A program made the position numbers and the translations under genes. DNA of 64,000 nt, from NCBI RefSeq assembly GCF_022539665.2, contig NC_081333.1, positions 5,516,971 to 5,580,970 on the forward strand. The letters run 5' to 3'. The stretch's first letter is position 1. Each line of letters opens with the position of its first letter. The DNA comes from Daphnia carinata (Eukaryota > Arthropoda > Branchiopoda > Diplostraca > Daphniidae). This document shows, piece after piece, positions 32,243 through 42,791 of this stretch. The notes under the pieces were generated by a model, which did not search any database, was not told the origin of the DNA, and saw only the letters and a list, made by a program, of their open reading frames with translations.

Positions 32243-34690
32243 CTACTGGTTTCCCTGGTGGTGAGACGGACCTGGAATATTAGGCCTACTGGAGCTATAT
32301 TTGGGACAGTTATTTGATTTATGTCGAATTTCACGGCAAGAATAACATATTGGGGGCTGTTCTTGTTCCAAATTATGCCGTTGGAATTTACGGCAATCTG
32401 ATTGCGTATGACCACGATAACCGCAGAAGTTACAAGTTATAACGTTCTGAGTAGGCCTATTATTTGGATCATTACTAGACCTTGAAAAAGGTGGTGTAAA
32501 GTTTGTAGGCCTGTTTTGGTTCCTATCTCTTTGGTAAGGGTGGGTGTTGTGATGGGAATGTGAAGCGTTCGGTCTCCAATTTCTCTCCCGACTGTTGCTA
32601 TCTGTGTTAAATGAAACCCTTTTTTTATACTGGGCATCCGCCGAAGAAGAAATATTATCCCTCTTCTCAATTTGGAGTTGTTTTACCGCCTGCGTTAGCT
32701 CGTGCAGCATATCTTTCATTTCATCCCTCTCCGATTTTGGAGTGTCTACGGTCTTATTTCCCTGACGAATATTTGCAACGGCATGACTGACTATTTCTTT
32801 CTAATCAATTATTATTTGTTTAAGCTCGTTGAATTCCGAATGTTGCCCATCTTTTGACTCATCAATTGCTCTAACAAACTCATGTTTTTCTCGGTCTTAC
32901 TTTAGCCTGCAATTTGGAATCCAAGCCTTCGATAAATTTCTGCATAAGAATAATTGAAAAGGATTGCTCGGTATAGCCTACAGGATACGCTATCTTAAAG
33001 ATTGCTTGAAGACGGTGAGTATAATCTTTTTTCGCCCGGTTTACGTTCTGCCTTATTAAATTTTTTAATATACAGGTCGACGAAAGCTTCTTTGACAGAT
33101 GCATAGCCATTAGGATGTTCCTTGACCATATTTTGTACCACCGAAAAAGCCTTATGTGTCATTTTAGCTCGCAGCACCTGAATAATTTTTTCCTCTAACC
33201 ATCCTGACCCTTCCACTATGCTTTCAAAGGATTCACGCCCGGAGTCAAAACGAGAAATTGGACTACCCGAAAAAGAAGGAAGCAATTGTAAACGCGAAAA
33301 GGTATGCTGATTAGTCTGAAAAACGTTTAAGTCGTTGACTGTGGCTGCCCATGACGGGGATGACGATCTAGCCATGATTGGATTGAATAAGAGGAAGTTC
33401 AATGCTCTTCGTTGTGGATTCTGAGAGTATTCTGGAATGCTATTCTGAATTGCCTGATGCCGTCTAGTATCTCTTCCGGTTGGCTGGAGGGGTGAATGTG
33501 AGGATAGAGTTGATAGATTGACTGTCTGCAACGTCGGTTTCTTCTGCGTGTCCTTCTCTTCTTCGGAGTGTTTTCCGACAGCGGCGATGTTTGTTGGATC
33601 GATGTGGCTTGTTGTTGTGTGTTGTTCGTTTGTATGCGCAACAGCGCTTGTCTCAATTGTATTTCCGTTTGTGTGATTATTGGCTTGACGTCCCTCGCCT
33701 GCTGTGCGTAGAATGGCTTGTTGGCTTCCAGAAAATTGTTCAGTTTGTCCAAAAGGAATAAAATTTCCGGCTGCAGCACCTCCAAATTGTTGATTAGTTG
33801 TAGTTTCTTTGAGTACGACGCTAGGTTGGCCACTTCTTTCAGTAATGTTCGTTGTAACGCCAGTAAGATTTCTTCCAGATGAATTGATGTGTCGCTCACC
33901 ACGGTGATTATTTCCACGTATCTCCCGTCCTCGTCTCTGTCGGTGTCCCGTCTCGAAACGAACCCGAATAGTTCCCGCTCTCTTGTTGGTGGGATCTCTT
34001 GCAGGTCTATTATGTTGTAAATTTGTCCATGTAGGCAAGTCAGAACCTGTCTCGCGTGTCGCGTGAAAATTTCCTTGAGCTCCGTAACGATTTCCTCTGT
34101 CTGCTTCTTCGTCTTCTTCGTGATCGGTTCACTGGCTTTCACTTCCAGAATGGATGTCAGGTACTTTCCAATCCGTCTGTGTTGGCTGTTCGACGTGGTA
34201 ATTCCTCTGAATGTCGTGCAGCAACTGGACAAGGTGATCCCGGATTTTCGGCTCGCTCGATCGGAAGTCCTTCTCCCTCTCCTTGAGGCTCTTGATGGCT
34301 AGCAATAAGAACGGTAGCTGGCTGGCTGAAACAGATGCTGGAGGCTGGCGTTGAGCTGGTCTTCCATTGGTTGTCTTTTTTTTTTTGAAAAAGACTTGAA
34401 ACGGTGTTCGAGGGAACGTTTGCTGGGGACGAGGTTGTAGAAACGGTTTTCTTCGTTGAAAGATGGGACATTAAGGAAGGAGAGTTTCTTACAGTCGAAG
34501 TGTTAGCTTTACTTTGGGCTCGTGGTTTGCGAACGTTTGAAAGTTCTACTCCCGTTACCACCTCATACGCAGAGTTCGATCTTAACTTTCTTAACTGAGG
34601 ATTATCTGGAATTGAAGTCTTCGGTTGTTTCCAGTCCGCCTGTGTTGGCTGTTCCACGTGGTAATTCCTCTGAATGTCGAACATCAACTA
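32243..34690 (-). pseudogene. gag: gag of copy A2
   Basis: Minus-strand gag, starting within the basic N-terminal region (IPDNPQLRKLRSNSAYE, equivalent to 5690 in A1). Here that region runs in one frame into the low-complexity part, confirming that the two A1 pieces belong together. The capsid start is present (MARSSSPSWAATVNDL near 33376, LLPSFSGSPISRFDSG near 33280), as are two CCHC knuckles (about 32310-32430). The sequence ends GNQ then TAG (32243-32245) after a GGGAAAC heptamer. Frame changes near 34150 and 33010 break it. Confidence 0.85.
33399..34232 (-). CDS. Overprinted ORF in gag, copy A2
   Basis: An open frame of 277 codons in +1 relation to gag. From KYLTSILEVKAS it matches the A1 product nearly residue for residue, including KKTKKQTEEIV, ELFGFVSRRD, LEEILLALQRTLL and KLNNFLEANKPF. 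It continues past the point where A1 is frameshifted. It then reaches an arginine-rich segment (KKRRTRRRNRRCR, about 33520-33560), RNA- or nuclear-import-like, and ends at TAA/TGA just before the capsid ATG. The N-terminal part (MEDQLNASLQHLF, near 34365) is separated by frameshifts. This copy best shows the C-terminal extent of the protein. Confidence 0.6.
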   Translation of the reverse strand: MSSCCTTFRGITTSNSQHRRIGKYLTSILEVKASEPITKKTKKQTEEIVTELKEIFTRHARQVLTCLHGQIYNIIDLQEIPPTRERELFGFVSRRDTDRDEDGRYVEIITVVSDTSIHLEEILLALQRTLLKEVANLASYSKKLQLINNLEVLQPEILFLLDKLNNFLEANKPFYAQQARDVKPIITQTEIQLRQALLRIQTNNTQQQATSIQQTSPLSENTPKKRRTRRRNRRCRQSIYQLYPHIHPSSQPEEILDGIRQFRIAFQNTLRIHNEEH

Positions 34691-34709
34691 GACAAGGTGA
34701 TTCAGATTT

Positions 34710-34923
34710 TCGGATTTCCCACCAATCAAAGATGTTTTTACAAGTGGCTTTATGCCGATGAAATATGATATGACAGCGAGCAGGTGTTCATTTAGGTTAC
34801 TCTGCTGCTTATATTTATTGTTCAATATTATAATGGCGCAGTTGTACAGTTGTGCAACTCATATAGTTTAAATGTGTATAATAATCATACATAGACAAGA
34901 AATATGTTTATTGACTTCGTTAC
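34710..34923 (-). repeat. LTR fragment of copy A2
   Basis: The reverse complement starts tgtaacgaagtcaataaa and follows the first roughly 210 bp of the A1 LTR. It then switches abruptly near 34710 to gag sequence (gaaaatctgaatcaccttgt, equivalent to 6107 in A1). An env fragment in the opposite orientation abuts the LTR start. Confidence 0.85.
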
Positions 34924-35339
34924 AAAATTATCAGTAGTGTAAAAAGTAGTGAAACAAAACTTTTCTTCTCCGTATAGCTAAACGAATCAATCTTTTCAAT
35001 TATTTCTTTTTGATGAATCCGAGCGTCTTCTCCTCTTTCTAATGATACCACTTTCGATTAAAAATAATTTTTCCTTATGCCCGAAAACACAGTTATAATG
35101 CGACGTCCTTATATTTTCCTATCTTTTGCCGTAGCGCAGCTATTGAAAAGCCGACGGGAAACCGTTGACTTTTCAAAGCCGTCGGAAAATTATTCACTTT
35201 TACTTTCTTTTTCTTCTTTCTTTGTCTTTTATCCTATTTCCAATATATATAAATACAAAAACCCAATGTCGATGTAGAATATTTTTGGCCACTGCTCTGT
35301 TTAAATTTTCTTATGTTTTTTTTCCTGACATATGTAGAA

Positions 35340-36754
35340 ATGTCGCCTTTTCTAATTGTGTTACTGCTATGTCTTTGAACCTTTGAAGCGACCGTATGCG
35401 ATAGCTGAATCGTCGAAAATGGGAATAATTCAATTTTCGGATAACGATTTTCATCCGGAAATAAACGATAAACACTCCATTGACGTACAATATTCAGTGT
35501 ATAGTGAAGTTCGCGCTGCAATTTCCTGGATATATTTGCGCGAAGTCGATACAAATAGGACATGTCACCATGAATTTTTTCGGACAATTAGTGATTGTGC
35601 CCGATAAAAATCCACTTGACACTACACCAAATGAGTGCAACGATATGATTAACAGTCTTCGGTGCGACGATCAAAAAATAATTGCTGCGGAAAATAAATA
35701 TGTATTTGACCGTGAACCTGAAATTTTCGCTCAGGGAACCTGTCATTGGTTACAAACGATCGATGCGGAAATTATTAATTGTGTTCTCGAGAAAATTCGT
35801 CTATATCAAGATATGGAAGATAGTAATTTTTCGACGCCGAATGGTATTGCTTCTGCCTCAACAGGTCATTTATCACACGACAAAACCTATACTCAACGAT
35901 CTGAACCAAAAGCCCATCTCATCCAATCTGGAATCGGAAAATTAATACGAAAAACGGGGAATGATGAAATTTTTCGCCTTCAAGATGACAAAAAACAATT
36001 CGATTTTCATTTATCTTTTCAACCGAACTGTATTCCAATTCAAAAGTCTTGTTCAAAGAAATCTGATGCCTTTAATATTATCGGCCAATCAAAACTCTTC
36101 GTTACAACGGAAAATTTGTCGACATTAGCATTGGCGGACCACCGCGTCACCTAGCGGCCAAATTTAGACCATCCCGCTACTTTACAATATGTTCGTTATC
36201 AGCTTACGGATCATGAAAATGAATTATCACAGTTAATTGAAATCTTACAGTGTGATTCAAGAAATGCCAAACATGTAAGAGCAATTATTGCGGCACAATA
36301 TAATGGTTGGTTATCTGCTTCGCATCTAGATCTACCCAAGTGCACAAAATTACAAGCCTTTGGAAAAACCGCCATTGTCATATCGTGCAAACCTTTAAAT
36401 GATTTTGAAACCAAAATAATCATAACGTCTTGCAGACTGCAACCAAAATTTAAAAACTATACAATTAACCTGGACGGTTGGGAACTCGTCAAATATTCGC
36501 CGTGTTATTGGACCAATGGATTCGTGAACTTCAATGACATTCCTTACGCGTTTTGCAATAACCTTTAGAAGCCCGTGAACGCAAGCATCGTATTACCGGT
36601 AAAAACTCTTGCGCATTCTTTTCGGTATGAAGATGTAACATTTTCTTACTATGAACATATAAAAGTAACACTGCGTATAGTGAAACTATTATGGATCATA
36701 TGAGTATAATGGCTAATATTGCCGCAGCTATGAATGAACATTCGCCGAGTGAGT
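35340..36754 (+). pseudogene. env: env fragment of a third A copy (A3)
   Basis: Collinear with the A1 env and its leader (from about 35030). ATG 35340 is followed by the signal-peptide-like PFLIVLLLCL, then a stop and VCD. ORF 35480-36154 supplies the ectodomain region deleted from A1, with many cysteines (CHWLQTIDAEIINC, SLRCDD). The conserved module (TINLDGWELVKYSPCYW) is at about 36465-36515. The copy ends near 36754 at NEHSPSE, just before the membrane anchor. Stops and shifts are frequent. Confidence 0.78.
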
Positions 36755-36774
36755 GTTCAGCCAATAATCGGTAG

Positions 36775-36965
36775 CCGGTGAAATAGTACTGAAACGAAAT
36801 AGGACTGGAGAAACAGGACTGAAAATTTCCAGTCCTATTTTTACCGGAGAAATAGGACTGGGAGAAATAGGATTAACTTTTTAAAACTTTTAGGACAGTC
36901 CTATTTCTCCATGCCAGCAGTCCTATTTCTCCTCGGCATCAGTCCTATTTCTCCTTAGAAAGAGT
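36775..36965. repeat. Array of inverted 15-bp motifs (ggagaaataggactg)
   Basis: The motif or close variants occur about four times forward (36793-36880) and four times reversed (36832-36846, 36893-36958, as cagtcctatttctcc). The arms could fold into alternative hairpins. It lies between the env fragment and the left end of the Mutator-like element. Confidence 0.7.
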
Positions 36966-37012
36966 CCAATTTATTTTATTTTGTTCCAATAGGAACGATA
37001 TGCCTCCAATCC

Positions 37013-37407
37013 GGTAGGCAACATATTGCGTAAGAGCGTCGGCTTATATCCATTTCCCTTTGTAAAAAGCCGATGGTGTTAACTCATAACTTAAATGGTT
37101 CACCAAACATTTATCTTTTATCCTATTTTAATTTAAATTGCAGGGGACCATTAAATATGTTATATCTAATATAGTTCATTTAATAAAATACTACAACGGC
37201 CACACCAGAAATATTTATTAAATTTTTCTTACTTTTTAGTGCATAAATAACTTTTCCAGTTGCACTCATGTTGTACTTGCTCATACAATTATCAGCAACG
37301 AATAACAAGCAAGTCTTACCATATCGGTAGCGCTCTAACCTGTGACACGGGTAGTCCTATGTTCGATTCTCCGTGGTTACATTTCTTCTGAGGTTTTTAA
37401 TAACATT
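37013..37407 (+). repeat. Left terminal inverted repeat of the MULE
   Basis: Starts ggtaggcaacatattgcg and is the reverse complement of 42792-43184 with few differences. Inside is a segment with a B-box-like gttcgattc, shared by both arms. Confidence 0.92.
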
Positions 37408-37722
37408 TGCGGTTAAGTTAACTATGAATAGTTGAAGAATGTTAATGAATCTTCGCATGTATGAAAGCTAGTTCCTCACCAGGAGCAAGAAGAACTGTTG
37501 AGATACAAGAGAATGGATGAGAGAGGAGATGGTAGATGACGGTAGATGGGCGAAAAATAAATGATTTGTAATTTAACATTTTAACAATTCCTCAACTTCT
37601 TTACCAAGAAGAGGATTCTACCACCGAAGTGGATGGCCGAGCATGACATAGCATTACTCATCAAGTGACGTATGCCAAAGGATTAAGTTAATATTTATAT
37701 TGACTTTGAAATAAAATTGATG

Positions 37723-38035
37723 AAGAAGATTTATGGGTGCTAAAGCCGAGGAAGTTGAAGATGGTTGCCGGCGGCGAATAGAAAGAAGAGATTTGCAGAA
37801 GTAAAAGATCACCGGCTTTAGCAGATTAAAACTTATGGGTGCTTAAGACGAAGAGGCCGAAGATTTTTGCCGGCGGCGAATCGAAAGCAAAGATTTAGAA
37901 AGGTCAGAGATCTTCGGCTTAAGCAGCTTAAGACTTATGGTTGCACCACATTTAATGACTACTCCATACGACCTTGTATCCCGGAAGCTGATGACGCTTG
38001 CCTGCGGCGAATTGAAAGAAAAGCTTTACGTAAAT
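37723..38035 (+). repeat. Tandem repeat, about 105 bp, 2.5-3 units, upstream of the MULE gene
   Basis: Units share acttatgggtgct, ttgccggcggcgaat and tcggctt(a)agcag-like words: 37723-37826, 37828-37929 and a partly diverged third to about 38035. They sit between the left arm and the TATA box and could be promoter-associated. Confidence 0.75.
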
Positions 38036-38129
38036 CAAGGTAATCTTCACTCACCGCAACAGCAAGAAGCGCTTCCTTCCTATTTGCCGAGAGGTGTAAT
38101 TTCGTTTGGCTCCTCCCCTTTTTGGCAGA

Positions 38130-38140
38130 CTATATATATG
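38130..38140 (+). promoter_or_regulatory. TATA box of the MULE transposase gene
   Basis: ctatatatatg, with ctcccctttt some 15 bp upstream, lies about 70 bp before the ATG at 38205. This is a plausible core promoter; no initiator was identified. Confidence 0.5.
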
Positions 38141-38204
38141 GATACAATAATACCAACAACTTTAATAGTTCGTCTTAGACTTCGATCTAGCACTTACCAT
38201 TACC

Positions 38205-38682
38205 ATGTCTTCAGCTCGCTTTCAATGTTCGGGATGCAAATCCAGTGTTATCGGCCGGAAGCAATTCTGCGTTTGCCTAGGCTGCCATGTTCCTGTCCAT
38301 CGTCTTTGTTGTGGTGTTACCTTCCATAAGGGTGTTTCGCCTTCATGGAAGGAGTTCAGCAACTTTTATCGGTGCGCCATGTGTTCTAGTGGTAGTGCAG
38401 TCCTAGGTTCCACCGAAGATGTAGCGGATGTTGATGGTGCAGTAGCTGGGGGATCAAAAGGCGATGTAGCTGTTGTTGCTGTTGCTGGTTCTGAAGGTGG
38501 TCGTCCTAAGAGATTGCTAAAGCCAAGGAGCATTTTCGACCCTTCCACCACCACGACGAGGACGCAGGGCCCAACCTCAGCTACCAGACCAGTCGCCAGA
38601 AGCTGCAATCCCAAGGAGTTCATATGCAAGCGATGGAAGAAAAGAGGAAACATTTGCCGAACCCAGCGAATCGACAATGGAG
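38205..38682 (+). CDS. MULE exon 1: PHD-like zinc finger protein part
   Basis: ATG 38205 opens 159 codons before a GAG/GTATAT donor at 38683. Residues 8-60 have paired cysteines and histidines (CSGC, CVCLGC, HRLCC, CAMC) spaced like a PHD/RING-type zinc-binding domain. A Ser/Thr/Gly/Val-rich linker and a basic end follow. Splicing to the exon at 38745 is off by one base, because the next exon reads in frame only from phase 0. Either exon 1 has suffered an indel or its product is separate. A role as the N-terminal part of the transposase is inference. Confidence 0.6.
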
Positions 38683-38744
38683 GTATATATTTCTTCTTTA
38701 TCGCAACATGTCTTAGTATTTTATGAACTAAACGTTTTTGTTAG

Positions 38745-41479
38745 CAATCATCGTATGAGGAGCCGACGGAGCCATCCTACAAGATTCATGACGAGGGAAC
38801 GAACAAAGGACTCCATAAGCTTACTGATGGATTAGGTAATAATTCGAATATAATTGCTAATTGAATAAGACTAAAAGAGAAATTCCTTTCTTACTATAGG
38901 ATTTTGCTTCAGCAAAAAAGCCATCAGTAAGAGCACATATACAGTATCCTCCAGAAAAAAGAGGCACCCCCCTGGTCGCCGAAAATAAAATAATATATTA
39001 CTAGCGCTAGATGGCATTTAATTTTTGCAACATATAAACAAAAAAAGCATGCGTTTTTTTTTGTTTGTTTGTTTTGACGGCAAAATTCCAGACGGTTTGC
39101 CGATTTCCGATGTTTTTTTGTAATTTTGCTTCGAGCAAAATAAAAAAAACGAAAATTTGAGAAGTCTGGAGAAAGGCACACATTGTCTGAATCGTAACCT
39201 TTTCCCAACCTCACTTTTTTTTCAAAATTTTCCTTTGTCGTATTTCTACCCTCAGGAAATATTAGGAAAACTTATTGGCTAAAGGCGATTTTAGAATGCA
39301 GACAATATTATTTTAGGTTTTTTTCAATGAATCTAAATTAGAATTAACCTAGACCTCAAACCTAAAATAATATTGTCTGCATTCTAAAATCGCCTTTAGC
39401 CAATAAGTTTTCCTAATATTTCCTGAGGGTAGAAATACGACAAAGGAAAATTTTGAAAAAAAAGTGAGGTTGGGAAAAGGTTACGATTCAGACAATGTGT
39501 GCCTTTCTCCAGACTTCTCAAATTTTCGTTTTTTTTATTTTGCTCGAAGCAAAATTACAAAAAAACATCGGAAATCGGCAAACCGTCTGGAATTTTGCCG
39601 TCAAAACAAACAAACAAAAAAAAAACGCATGCTTTTTTTGTTTATATGTTGCAAAAATTAAATGCCATCTAGCGCTAGTAATATATTATTTTATTTTCAG
39701 CGACCAGGGGGGTGCCTCTTTTTTCTGGAGGATACTGTACATGGCGCTGTACCTCCCGACCTTCTGGAAACCCATGTAAAGCGATCGTGAAACAAAAGAA
39801 AACCCCCCTTTTGGATTATTTGCTTAATTGCAATAATGCTGACTTCACCCTTGTTCCCCACGATCAAGAGAACACCCACAATCACCCACCAGACATTGGA
39901 AACCAGAAAAGGGTAAGTGTTTTTAGAAAAAAGTAATTTGAGTTTCTAAATGTGTAACTTGCAATATTTATACATAGGTTGAAATCTTTAGAGAATCGAA
40001 GAAAGCCTGCGTCGATCAACAGTTTACGGACCCCAGGGAGATCTTATTTGCCGATCTGAAGAAACGCGTCCAAGGGGGAAGACACATGCCGGATGTTGAT
40101 TTGGCCACTCGTCGTTTACGGTACATTAAATAAATAAATTATATCATGATTATGGTTAACGATTAAACTTTATATTCCAGTTACAAGAGAGCGAAGGTTA
40201 TGCCCGCCAATCCCAGGAAAGATGACCCTCTCTTTCCTGTAGTGGAGAATTTCTTCCCACCCGACTGGTATCAGGGCGCCAAGACTGGAACGGCCCAAGA
40301 CCGTGCCCGGCACCTTCTGTTCTTCACCCCTACCATGATGCGCCAACTAGAAGACTGCAAGACATGGTTTATGGACGCAACATTCTATTTTGTTGATGAA
40401 CCCATCAAACAGGTGCGTTTAATTATCTTGATAATGTAACCAAATTTAATTTTAACCCATTTCTCTCTATATAGCTCTTCACGATCAATAGGTTCATCAA
40501 AAACGACAAGAATGAAATAAAGTAAGTACCCTTATTGTTTTGTTGCATGACCAGGAGAAGAGCAGCCGACTATAGCGCTGTCTTCGAGAAGATAAAGGTA
40601 TAGATACTCTCTTTCCATCTCATTTACAAATAGTTTGTTATGTAAAAATAATAAATTTTATATTGTTATAGGATATAATCCCCCTTCCTAGAGTCCAGCG
40701 GATCGTGACCGATTTCGAACGTGCTATATTTACGGCTGTCCGCAGGCACTTTGTGGATTGCCAGCACTTTGGCTGCAATTTCCACTGGTGCCAAGCCGTT
40801 CTGAAAAAGGTCCGGGATCTTCACCTTGCCACTCTCTACAACAACAAGGGACCGAATCCAGTGCGAGACTTTGTGTTTCGTCTGCTATGCCTTGCATATC
40901 TTCCAGGTAAATAGCGCACAAATGTTATTTTTAATTGTCACGAATAACATTTGTGAACTTTTTGTAGTTTGTAAAATTCCTGGTGTGTTTGACGCGTTGA
41001 AGAGCTCAGCACCTAGCGAACTTCCAGCACTCATGGATTATATGGAGCGGAATTGGATTCGGGGCAAGTTCTGGACTCCTGAGAACTGGTCATGCTTCAA
41101 CATCTTAACGCGTACCAATAAGGACTGTGAACGAATGCACCACCAATGGAACAAGGTAATTTAAATTTGAACAATAATATGTAATGAATAATTAAAAACA
41201 AAAATGTTTGTAGTTGGCAGGCGGATCTAATTTAAAATTCTACAAGATGACAATGGTATTGCGGAAACTGGCCGAAGAAGTTTCCCTTACTAGCACGCTA
41301 CTCTGCCATGACAAAATAAGGGCTCACCGGAAGAAAGAGACCCAACTTAAGAATTCCGTACTGTTCTAGCTTTGGGCGCGCTATCAAAATAATGAGGTAT
41401 GTTTTCTAAATTTACAAGAAAAAAAAGGTTTCCCTATAACTAATCATTGTTTTTGCAGTATCTACAATGGATCTACTAG
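38745..41479 (+). pseudogene. MULE transposase (FLYWCH + DDE), exons 2-10
   Basis: Exons by GT-AG boundaries and matching phase: 38745-38835, 38900-39912 (with an insertion), 39978-40120, 40181-40412, 40475-40597, 40672-40906, 40968-41155, 41214-41396, 41459-41479. A FLYWCH-like finger spans exon 3 (GFCFSKKAI, WRCTSR, then HDQENTHNH). The MULE catalytic domain has FMDATFYFV (first Asp, exon 5), PLLFCCMTRRRAADY (exon 6), RIVTDFERAI (second Asp) and CNFHWCQAV (exon 7), and NKDCERMHHQW (exon 8). In-frame TAA 40523-40525 and TAG 41367-41369 break it, as does the palindrome in exon 3. Otherwise all phases agree. AATAAA lies near 41666. Confidence 0.88.
38942..39737. mobile_element. 796-bp palindromic Tc1/mariner-type foldback element
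   Basis: Arms of about 379 bp (38942-39320 and 39358-39737) are almost perfect inverted copies around a 37-bp centre. The ends are cagtatcctcc...ggaggatactg with TA duplications at 38940-38941 and 39738-39739. Removing it restores the FLYWCH reading (AHIY-type to TWRC). It has no transposase. The ORFs in the arms are mirror images of each other, and I do not consider them genes. Confidence 0.9.
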
Positions 41480-41769
41480 AAGAAATAGTTTTAGAGCTTA
41501 GATCATCTTTTCCCGCTATTGTTTCCTCACATGCCCTTGTTGTTATAAAAATGTTGCTATAAATAATATTAATGATGAACTAGATATGTCTATAATTGAA
41601 TAACATTTGTTTGTTTGTAACATGTATTTTATTTGACGAATGTTTACAAATTAACATACTTTATAAATAAACTTACATAATCTCAATTGACTTTTTTATT
41701 TTAATGTAATATGTAATGTAATACATTATGCTTGAATTATTACGATAATACTTGTTGTGCAAGCGACGA

Positions 41770-42693
41770 CTAATGTGCCGATTGATGGTTTTGGTTCGTG
41801 GCCACAATTCCCGAGAAGATGATTGTTCTAAAAAAAATAAAATTGCAATAATTATACCAATGTACTCCATATAACTATAAATGAATTTACCTTGCATGTT
41901 TAAATCCTTCCAACCATTTACCAAACGAGTGATAAGAGAAAGCAAAAGCTTTCAATTGTCCGGAAGAACGGTTTAAGAATTCGTTGATCAGAGCTCCCTA
42001 TGAAAAAAGAAAAAAAAATTAATGAAAAAGGCAAAAAAAGAACTTAAGAAATAAAAAAAAACGTTAAACCGGCCTGAGTAAACTGTAAAAAAATTGCCAC
42101 GCAAAACCTACAAAGAAGAAAAAGAAGAAAAAAAAAATTAGTAAAACGTAAGCAAAGTTCAGTTGAAACACAATAAAAAAAAGTAAAAGCATTAAGTGAC
42201 GTGAAGTATAGTTAGGTAGCATACCCATAATTTGCAGATGTAATTAAATAACTATCGTAAATATTTCTAATCCTAGTCGGCCTACGTCCCGACTAAGATA
42301 TCTATTTAACTGAAGGCCCACTGACCTGGGTCAGACAATTGGTTTCACGACGACACTGTGAAACCAATCCCGATACCTGTGCCCATTGAGGTGACAAGTC
42401 TCAATGCCCTTACACTTAAATTAACAATGCCAGCACTCGAACCGTTGCCTATCCGTTCCGAGCCTGATACAATGTGTCCGGGTACGGCCCAGCACTAGTG
42501 AAATAGAAAATGTACTTACGGTTTGTGACTCCTTAGAAACAATCCGCAGCTGGGCAGGAACTGGGCAGGCCGCTGGACACGAACAACAGATGATTAGCAC
42601 ATTCACAGCACATTCACGGCACATTCGAAGCACCATCGACAACCTACACCATGAAGATCTAAATACTGACTGGCTGAAATGCTGAAACCGCAT
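41770..42693 (-). CDS. Convergent three-exon gene of the MULE (112 aa), unrecognised
   Basis: Exon 1 runs 42693-42520 (58 codons from ATG) and ends at a consensus donor (ACC/GTAAGTAC). Exon 2 is 41997-41891, after a long pyrimidine tract and CATAG, and ends GCAAG/GTAAAT. Exon 3 is 41827-41770, after TTTTTTTTAG, and ends in TAG. Phases agree at both junctions (0, then 2). The first exon product is Cys-rich (VLRMCRECAVNVLIICCSC); exon 2 reads LINEFLNRSSGQLKAFAFS and SFGKWLEGFKHA. AATAAA is at 41700-41695. It starts about 100 bp inside the right inverted repeat and converges on the transposase gene. I recognise no family. The layout recalls mudrB of maize MuDR, without implying homology. Confidence 0.55.
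42338..42406. repeat. Two adjacent hairpins in the MULE
   Basis: attggtttcac (42338-42348) pairs perfectly with gtgaaaccaat (42358-42368). Directly after, cattgag (42384-42390) pairs with ctcaatg (42400-42406). They lie within the first intron of the convergent gene. Confidence 0.6.
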
Positions 42694-42791
42694 GTGAAAA
42701 TTGGGAAGTCAGAACTACCATTATTTGCCATTTCAGTAGTATTACCCTAAACACCAGTAATTGTTTTCTCCCAAAAATTCTTTCATAGAAA

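Larger units (their letters stand above)
28981..34923 (-). mobile_element. Ty3/gypsy copy A2 (same family as A1), truncated
   Basis: Reading leftwards it shows an LTR start, gag, pol and the end of integrase, collinear with A1. It has no primer site, since a rearrangement joins the early LTR to gag, and no env or 3' LTR, since it stops at HVNRLKPL beside element B. Its many stops mark it as dead. It preserves parts that A1 has lost, such as the capsid start, and vice versa. Confidence 0.9.

Noticed and set aside
37318-37385. tRNA-like segment in the MULE inverted repeats (ggtagcgc, gttcgattc, partial acceptor pairing)
   Set aside because: The B-box-like word and a near-complete acceptor stem are present, but the T stem and D arm do not pair, and the segment is part of the inverted repeat in both arms. 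Not called as a tRNA.
38924-39214. Identical ORFs on minus (38924-39214) and plus (39464-39661)
   Set aside because: They are mirror images produced by the palindromic element and contain no motif; Lys/Phe-rich by base composition.
40500-40560. A 30-base intron at GTAAGT...AG (40522-40553) in the MULE transposase
   Set aside because: Too short for a normal animal intron, and reading through gives the expected PLLFCCMTRRR segment in frame after a single TAA; a nonsense codon is simpler.
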